A stretch of 9,369 nt of DNA from Frankia sp. GTDB taxonomy: Bacteria > Actinomycetota > Actinomycetes > Frankiales > Frankiaceae. Below the pieces are notes generated by a model. The model was not told where the DNA came from, did no database searches, and saw only the letters and a list, made by a program, of their open reading frames with translations. Both the position numbers and the translations under genes were made by a program. Positions 5,220 to 9,369 of the stretch are shown piece after piece (the stretch's first letter is position 1; each line of letters opens with the position of its first letter). The stretch covers positions 1 to 9,369 of the forward strand of contig JADGHD010000155.1 in the NCBI GenBank assembly GCA_019689615.1, in the 5' to 3' direction.

Positions 5220-6412
5220 CCGGGGGAGAGCGGGCGGCCGACGTGGTCATCGTCGGCGGCGGCCTGGAAGGGACGTCGGCGGCGTACGCGCTGGCCTGCC
5301 GGGGCGTCACCGACGTGGTCGTGTGCGAGCGGCACACCGTCGGCTCCGGCGGCACCGGCAGGTCCAGCGGGGTCGTGCGCTGCCACTACGGCGTGTCGTC
5401 GCTGGCCGCGATGGCCGCGTCCAGCCTGGAGCTGTTCGAGAACGCGGGCGAGATCCTCGGCAGCGACGTCGGCTTCCACCAGACCGGCTACATCGTCGGC
5501 GTCGGCGAGCCGAACGTCGCCGCGATGCGGGCCAGCCTCGCCGCCCAGCGCGCCGTCGGCGTCGACACCGAGGAGATCGACCGCGCGCAGGTCGCCGCCC
5601 TGTGGCCGGGCGCCCACCTCGACGACTTCGCCGCCTTCGCCTGGGAGCGCCGCGGCGGCTACGGCGACGCCTACCTCACCGCCCAGGCGTTCGCGGCCGC
5701 GGCGCGCCGCGCCGGGGTCCGGGTCCGCCAGGGCGCCGAGGTCGCCGAGGTGCTCGTCGAGGGCAACCGGGCGACCGGCGTCCGCCTCACCGACGGCATG
5801 CGGATCGCGGCCGGCACGGTCGTCGTCGCGGCCGGCCCGTGGTCGGTGCCGCTGCTGGCGGCGCACGGCCTTCAGCTACCGGTCATCGCCCACCGGGAGG
5901 AGATCGTGCTGATCGCCCCCGGGACCGTCGACCCCAACCTGCCGGTGTTCTCCGACCTGGTCTCGCTGCAGTACGTCCGGCCGGAGCCCTCCGGCGGGCT
6001 GCTCATCGGCAACAGCGACCTGGCCACGCTCGAGCCGGCCGACCCGGACAACTACTCCAACCAGGCGAGCGAGGCCTGCCTGGCGCGCACCGCCGAGAAG
6101 CTGGCCCACCGGTTCCCCAAGCTCGCCGACGCGGCCATCGGCAGCACCTACGCCGGCTGCTACGACGTCACCCCGGACTTCAACCCGGTGATCTCGTTGA
6201 CGCCGGTGGCCGGGCTGGTCGTGGCCGCCGGGTTCAGCGGCCACGGCTTCAAGATCTCACCGGCTGTCGGCCGGCTCGTCGCCGACCTGGTGATCGAGGG
6301 CCGCAGCCTGGACCCGCGGATCCCCGAGTCGGACTTCCGCTTGGGCCGGTTCGCCGAGAACGACCCGCTGCGCAGCCCGTTCCCGTACGTGGGCGCGGGC
6401 GAGCTGCGCTGA
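5216..6412 (+). CDS. FAD-dependent amine oxidase/dehydrogenase, DAO (sarcosine oxidase/glycine oxidase) family
   Basis: This 398-residue flavoprotein probably oxidises a secondary amine or N-substituted amino acid. The N-terminal dinucleotide-binding fold shows VVIVGGGLEGTSAA (10-23) with the ribose-binding acid E38. It is followed by GSGGTGRSSGVVRCHYG (43-59), the SoxB-like flavin loop. The substrate region spans about 75-310, and the C-terminal FAD motifs are DVTPDFNPVI (317-326) and AAGFSGHGFKISPAVG (337-352). The His that binds FMN covalently in heterotetrameric SoxB has no counterpart (RGGYGDAYL, 146-154), and no soxA/D/G-like genes are present, so it probably works alone. C315 lies one residue from the covalent-FAD Cys position of monomeric sarcosine oxidase when aligned on the following Tyr and TPD. 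The GTG start overlaps the glxD stop by 4 nt, with GGGAGG (5204-5209) 6 nt upstream, so it belongs to the glx operon. Exact substrate unknown; PuuB-like or N-alkylglutamate oxidation are the leading options. Confidence 0.9.
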   Translation: MTGGERAADVVIVGGGLEGTSAAYALACRGVTDVVVCERHTVGSGGTGRSSGVVRCHYGVSSLAAMAASSLELFENAGEILGSDVGFHQTGYIVGVGEPNVAAMRASLAAQRAVGVDTEEIDRAQVAALWPGAHLDDFAAFAWERRGGYGDAYLTAQAFAAAARRAGVRVRQGAEVAEVLVEGNRATGVRLTDGMRIAAGTVVVAAGPWSVPLLAAHGLQLPVIAHREEIVLIAPGTVDPNLPVFSDLVSLQYVRPEPSGGLLIGNSDLATLEPADPDNYSNQASEACLARTAEKLAHRFPKLADAAIGSTYAGCYDVTPDFNPVISLTPVAGLVVAAGFSGHGFKISPAVGRLVADLVIEGRSLDPRIPESDFRLGRFAENDPLRSPFPYVGAGELR

Positions 6413-6418
6413 CCTGGA

Positions 6419-6424
6419 TATCCT
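6419..6424 (+). promoter_or_regulatory. Possible -10 element for leaderless transcription of the XRE-cupin gene
   Basis: TATCCT matches TAnnnT and ends 6 nt before the ATG at 6431, the spacing expected when the transcript begins at the start codon. No Shine-Dalgarno is visible in the 18-nt gap after the oxidase stop. No good -35 is seen, so the evidence is limited. Confidence 0.3.
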
Positions 6425-6430
6425 GCGATC

Positions 6431-7249
6431 ATGAATGCGGGACGTGCCAGGACGGACGAGGCAGGCGGCCGTGGGCAGCGGCCGTCCACCACCGCCGTCC
6501 CGCCGGGCGAGCCGCAGGCCACGACCGCCACCGCCGTCGGGCCGGGCGAGCCGCAGGCCAGGTCCGACGGCGCCGTCGGGCCGGACGGGGCGGCCGCGCA
6601 GGACGGCGCCGCGCAGGCGCCCGTCTCGGGCCCGGCGGCGCGCGAGGTCAGCGAGCCGGCGTCGCAGGCCGGCCGGCTGGAGCGGGTGATCGCCGCCCAG
6701 GTGCGCCGGCTGCGCCAGGCGGCCGGGCTCACCCTCGCCGAGATGGCGGCCCGCAGCGGCATCTCCAAGCCGATGCTGTCGAAGATCGAGAACGCCAACA
6801 CCAGCTGCAGCCTGACGACGCTCGCCCGGCTGGCCGACGCCCTCGACGTCCCGGTCACCTCGCTGTTCCGCGGCGCGGACGACCAGCGCGAGGCGGTGTT
6901 CACGCCCGCCGGCTCCGGCGCCAGGATCGTCGCCCGCGGCACCCGGGTGGGCCACGACTACGTGCTCCTCGGCGGCCTGCGCGGCCCGCACAAGCGGATG
7001 GAGGCGCACCTGGTCACGCTCACCGAGCGCAGCGAGACCTTCCCGCTCTTCCAGCACCCCGGCACCGAGCTGCTCTACATGCTCGAAGGGGAGATGGTCT
7101 ACGGGCACGGCGAGTCCAGCTACACCATGCGCCCCGGCGACGCCCTCCAGCTCGATGGCGAGGGCATCCACGGCCCGCAGGAGCTGATCACGCTGCCGAT
7201 CCGCTTCCTGTCCGTCGTCGCCTACGGCAACCCCGAGTCCGACGGCTGA
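6431..7249 (+). CDS. XRE-family transcriptional regulator with C-terminal cupin sensor domain
   Basis: This 272-residue protein is probably the local regulator of the amine/glutamate operon. Residues 1-80 are a Pro/Gly/Ala/Gln-rich, probably disordered tail with 13-residue repeats. The helix-turn-helix spans about 85-147 (VRRLRQAAGLTLAEMAARSG at 91-110, ISKPMLSKIENANTSCSL at 111-128). The single cupin barrel is about 190-265, with HPGTELLYMLEGEM (209-222), PGDALQLDGEGIHGP (235-249) and likely metal or ligand residues H209, E213 and H247. XRE-cupin proteins such as PuuR repress amine-catabolic operons and are released by the pathway ligand, which suits its place 18 nt after the oxidase gene. 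The ATG at 6431 is the first start after an in-frame stop. No downstream ATG keeps the whole HTH, and a GTG at 6687 (residue 86) would remove the tail but lacks good Shine-Dalgarno spacing. Start confidence is therefore moderate; family confidence is high. Confidence 0.9.
   Translation: MNAGRARTDEAGGRGQRPSTTAVPPGEPQATTATAVGPGEPQARSDGAVGPDGAAAQDGAAQAPVSGPAAREVSEPASQAGRLERVIAAQVRRLRQAAGLTLAEMAARSGISKPMLSKIENANTSCSLTTLARLADALDVPVTSLFRGADDQREAVFTPAGSGARIVARGTRVGHDYVLLGGLRGPHKRMEAHLVTLTERSETFPLFQHPGTELLYMLEGEMVYGHGESSYTMRPGDALQLDGEGIHGPQELITLPIRFLSVVAYGNPESDG
6490..6584 (+). repeat. 39-bp in-frame tandem repeat in the regulator's N-terminal tail
   Basis: The segment 6490-6521 recurs at 6529-6560 with two mismatches (CC versus GG). 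It includes a perfect 20-bp block, GCCGGGCGAGCCGCAGGCCA, at 6502-6521 and 6541-6560. A third, partial copy (GCCGTCGGGCCGG, 6572-6584) keeps the 39-bp period. Being 13 codons, the repeat preserves the frame: AVPPGEPQATTAT, AVGPGEPQARSDG, AVGPDG. Confidence 0.85.
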
Positions 7250-7289
7250 CGGACTGGGCCGTCGCCCGGCCGCCGGGGGTGACCGGCTG

Positions 7290-7314
7290 TCCGGCGCCGC
7301 GTGGCCGCGCCGGA
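7290..7314 (+). terminator. Possible terminator hairpin after the XRE-cupin gene
   Basis: TCCGGCGC (7290-7297) pairs with GCGCCGGA (7307-7314), an 8-bp stem with a 9-nt loop, 40 nt after the regulator stop and just before the phosphatase start. A smaller CCCGG/CCGGG hairpin lies at 7265-7277. No U-tract follows. High-GC actinobacteria often use hairpins without tails, but chance pairing is common in such sequence. Confidence 0.35.
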
Positions 7315-7329
7315 TGAGATGATCCAGGC

Positions 7330-8496
7330 GTGGCGTCACCGAGCATTCCCCGTTACGGCGTCGGGTCCCTGGGCGAGCTGGTGCCCTCGTTGCTGGCGGC
7401 CCTCGGCGAGCCAGGGTTCACCGACGCGCTCGGGCTGGGCCAGGCGCGGTCGGCCTGCCTGCTGCTGGTCGACGGGCTCGGCGCGCGCCTGCTGGCCGAG
7501 CACGCCGACGTCGCGCCGGTGCTCACCGGGCACCGGGCCGGCGAGCTGACCGCCGGCTACCCCGCCACCACCGCGACCAGCATCACCTCGATCGGTACCG
7601 GTCTGCCGCCCGGCCGGCACGGCGTGGTCGGCCTTCGCTGGGCGCCGGACCACGGCTCTGGCCTGCTCAACGCGCTGAGCTGGCAGATCAGCGACCCGGA
7701 CGCCCCGCTGCTGCCCGCCGCGCCGGCGCCGGAGCACCCGGCGCTGGACGTCGCCGTCCCCGAGCAGGTGCAGCCCGAGGCGACCGCGTTCGAGCGGGCG
7801 GCCGACGTCACGATCACCGTGGTGGCCCCGCCGTTCCAGAAAAGCTCCGGCCTGACCCGGGCGGCGCTGCGCGGCAGCGCCTTCTCCGGGGCGCCGAGCT
7901 GGGGCGTGCTGATCGACCGGGTGGCCGCGGCGCTGCGCGAGCCGGGCCTCGTCTACGCCTACGTCAGCGACCTGGACACCACCGGGCATGTGCTCGGCCC
8001 GGGCACCCCGGGCTGGCGGGCGCAGCTGGGGCTGGTCGACCAGCTGGTGTCGGCGCTGGCCGAGCAGCTGCCTACCGACAGCCTGCTCGTGGTGACCGGC
8101 GACCACGGCATGGTCACCTGCGGCCGCGACACCTGGATCGACCTGGACACGACGCCAGAGCTGCTGGCCGGGGTGCGCGCGCTCGGCGGCGAGCCGCGGG
8201 CGCGCTACGTCTACGCCGAGCCGGGCGCCGCCGACGACGTGCTCGCCGCCTGGCGGGAGCGGCTCGCCGGCCGGGCATGGGTCGCCTCCGCCGCCGAGGC
8301 CGAGGCGGCCGGCTGGTTCGGCCCGGTGGTCGCCGATTACGTCCGGCCGCGGCTCGGTGACGTCGTCGCGGCGGCGACCGACCAGTTCGCCCTGGTGCGC
8401 TCCAGGGCCGAGCCGCACATCACGCTGATGCGCGGCCAGCACGGCTCGTTCACCCCGGCCGAGCAGCTCGTCCCGCTGCTCAGCCTGCGCGGCTGA
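7330..8496 (+). CDS. Alkaline-phosphatase-superfamily nucleotide pyrophosphatase/phosphodiesterase
   Basis: This 388-residue protein has the two-metal NPP-type phosphodiesterase/pyrophosphatase fold (PF01663 type). Ligand motifs appear in the expected order: LLLVDGLGARLL (44-55, D48), YPATTATSITSIGTGLPPG (77-95, probable Thr nucleophile T81), YVSDLDTTGH (211-220, D216 and H220), TGDHGMV (256-262, D258/H259) and GQHGSF (369-374, H371). All metal and nucleophile residues are present, so it should be active on a phosphodiester or nucleotide pyrophosphate. No signal peptide or membrane helix is evident at the N-terminus, which suggests a cytoplasmic enzyme. The GTG at 7330 has no clear Shine-Dalgarno; GATGAT (7318-7323), one base from TATGAT, ends 6 nt upstream and may act as a -10 for a leaderless message. 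A hairpin precedes it and another follows, so it is probably not part of the glx operon. Confidence 0.88.
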   Translation: MASPSIPRYGVGSLGELVPSLLAALGEPGFTDALGLGQARSACLLLVDGLGARLLAEHADVAPVLTGHRAGELTAGYPATTATSITSIGTGLPPGRHGVVGLRWAPDHGSGLLNALSWQISDPDAPLLPAAPAPEHPALDVAVPEQVQPEATAFERAADVTITVVAPPFQKSSGLTRAALRGSAFSGAPSWGVLIDRVAAALREPGLVYAYVSDLDTTGHVLGPGTPGWRAQLGLVDQLVSALAEQLPTDSLLVVTGDHGMVTCGRDTWIDLDTTPELLAGVRALGGEPRARYVYAEPGAADDVLAAWRERLAGRAWVASAAEAEAAGWFGPVVADYVRPRLGDVVAAATDQFALVRSRAEPHITLMRGQHGSFTPAEQLVPLLSLRG

Positions 8497-8505
8497 CCAG
8501 CCGCT

Positions 8506-8536
8506 GCCGGTGCCGGCTCCGCGCGCCGGCGCCGGC
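8506..8536 (+). terminator. Strong GC hairpin after the phosphodiesterase gene
   Basis: GCCGGTGCCGGC (8506-8517) pairs over its full 12 bp (one G-U) with GCCGGCGCCGGC (8525-8536) across a 7-nt loop, beginning 9 nt after the stop codon. It has no U-tail but is the most stable isolated stem in the non-coding parts of the window, and it fits a tail-less actinobacterial terminator. Confidence 0.45.
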
Positions 8537-8595
8537 CGACCGCGTCGCCCGCGCTTCGGTGGTGCCGGACGGGTGGGGCCTGATAGCTGATATCT

Positions 8596-9369
8596 GTGCC
8601 GCAGATGCAGATCGCGACCGATGACGGGTTCCCGCTGGTGGTTCACGACCTCGGCGGGGTCGAGCCGGGGGAGGGGCCGGCGGTGCTCGTCTGCCACGCC
8701 ACCGGCTTCTGCGGCCGGGCCTACCAGCCACTGGCCCGCCACCTCGGCAGCAGGGCGCATGTGTGGGCCCTCGACTTCCTCGGCCACGGCCAGACCCCGC
8801 CGCCTCCCGACGGCGACTTCCGCTGGTCCCGGATGGCCTCGGCCGTCGTGGCCGCTGTCCGAGCGATCAGGGAGGCGGCCGGCGGCGCCCCGGTGCACGC
8901 GGTCGGCCACTCGATGGGCGGCGCCTGCACCCTGCAGGCCGCCGCGGACCACCCCGACCTGCTCGTGTCGGCCTACGTCTACGAGCCGGTCGTGATGCCG
9001 TCCAGCCTCCCGGTCGGGCCCAACGTGCTCGCCATCGGCGCCCGCGCCCGCCGGGAGGTCTTCCCCACACGCGAGGCGGCGCTGTGGCGTTATGCCAGCC
9101 GCCCGCCGCTGAGCGACCTGTCAGCCGACTCGCTGGCCGCCTACGTCGAGCACGGCTTCGAGGACCTGCCGGACGGCACCGTCCGGCTGCGCTGCCGCTC
9201 CGCATACGAGGCCGCGACCTTCGAGGCCTACGGCGTCATCTCCGACCAGACCGTCCGCGACGCGAAGCTCCCGGTCCTCGTCGCCGCGAGCCGCGACCCG
9301 AACGGCCCGTCCTCCTTCGTCCCCGCCCTGCTGGCCGCCCTCCCCAACGCTCGCTCGTCCGAACACCCC
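8596..9369 (+). CDS. Alpha/beta hydrolase (runs off right edge)
   Basis: The visible 258 codons have no stop and are cut by the window end. The product has the canonical alpha/beta-hydrolase order: oxyanion-hole motif CHATGFCG (33-40), strand VWALDFLGHGQT (56-67), nucleophile elbow GHSMGG (104-109, Ser106) and a cap region (about 130-215). The strand LPVLVAASRDPNG (225-237) carries the probable acid D234. The catalytic His is expected shortly after residue 250 and may be H257 or lie beyond the window. In-frame TGA and TAG at 8581-8586 limit the start to GTG 8596 or ATG 8605. Neither has a Shine-Dalgarno; TATCTG (8591-8596) ends 8 nt before the ATG, which slightly favours ATG 8605 on a leaderless message. 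Substrate unknown; esterase, lactonase or dehalogenase-like activities are all possible. Confidence 0.87.
   Translation, partial: MPQMQIATDDGFPLVVHDLGGVEPGEGPAVLVCHATGFCGRAYQPLARHLGSRAHVWALDFLGHGQTPPPPDGDFRWSRMASAVVAAVRAIREAAGGAPVHAVGHSMGGACTLQAAADHPDLLVSAYVYEPVVMPSSLPVGPNVLAIGARARREVFPTREAALWRYASRPPLSDLSADSLAAYVEHGFEDLPDGTVRLRCRSAYEAATFEAYGVISDQTVRDAKLPVLVAASRDPNGPSSFVPALLAALPNARSSEHP

Noticed and set aside
585..6412. Complete methylamine N-methylglutamate pathway (gmaS-mgsABC-mgdABCD)
   Set aside because: The ligase and MgsABC-like parts are present, but the four-subunit dehydrogenase is not; a single FAD oxidase replaces it, so the pathway is named only as an analogy.
5323..7317. 664-codon plus-strand frame across the oxidase and regulator genes
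   Set aside because: Overlaps two recognised genes in another frame; its translation is Arg/Pro/Gly-rich low-complexity sequence.
7336..8952. 538-codon minus-strand frame opposite the phosphodiesterase and hydrolase
   Set aside because: Antisense to two genes with intact catalytic motifs, and without any recognisable domain.
1..9369. CRISPR arrays, tRNA or rRNA genes, insertion sequences or attachment sites
   Set aside because: Scanning by eye found no regularly spaced repeat-spacer series, tRNA-like cloverleaf, transposase motif or flanking target duplication. The only tandem repeat is the 39-bp coding repeat in the regulator gene.

Overview
The window is a very GC-rich stretch (well above 70% by eye). 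It has strong G/C bias at third codon positions, GTG as well as ATG starts, and long open frames on the opposite strand that are GC artefacts. Together with the gene content this suggests a high-GC actinobacterium, possibly Frankia or a relative. The genus is an impression, not something shown by the sequence.

Layout. (1) Positions 1-211, minus strand: the first 70 codons of a gene that runs off the left edge, tentatively a TelA-family toxic-anion-resistance protein. (2) Positions 212-584: a divergent intergenic region. Its right part (about 455-526) is unusually AT-rich for this genome and carries GTnAC-type repeats, a 7-bp-arm palindrome and a -35/-10 pair. (3) Positions 585-6412, plus strand: five co-oriented genes, namely a type III glutamine synthetase-like enzyme (glnT), a class-II glutamine amidotransferase (glxB), a GXGXG beta-helix protein (glxC), an FMN-binding glutamate-synthase-core protein (glxD), and an FAD-dependent amine oxidase of the DAO/sarcosine-oxidase family. 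glxB/glxC and glxD/oxidase overlap, so at least these pairs are translationally coupled. (4) Positions 6431-7249: an XRE-cupin regulator with a long, repeat-bearing N-terminal tail, the likely local regulator. (5) Positions 7330-8496: a nucleotide pyrophosphatase/phosphodiesterase-type alkaline-phosphatase-superfamily enzyme. (6) Positions 8596-9369: an alpha/beta hydrolase cut by the right edge.

How the genes may work together. GlxB, GlxC and GlxD are the three modules of the glutamate synthase large subunit as separate proteins, which is the same architecture as N-methylglutamate synthase MgsABC. A GS-like ligase next to them mirrors gamma-glutamylmethylamide synthetase (GmaS) in the N-methylglutamate pathway. 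The FAD amine oxidase and XRE-cupin regulator recall PuuB and PuuR of the gamma-glutamylated putrescine pathway. The most economical reading is a nitrogen-acquisition module that attaches an amine to glutamate (as gamma-amide and/or N-substituted glutamate) and then oxidises it. The substrate cannot be read from the sequence. The promoter region has features expected of a global nitrogen regulator (GlnR-type repeats) plus a possible site for the local XRE-cupin protein. The four catalytic genes after glnT's promoter have Shine-Dalgarno sequences, as does glnT. The regulator and the two genes after it lack convincing ones and have -10-like hexamers close to their starts, which may mark them as separate, leaderless transcription units.
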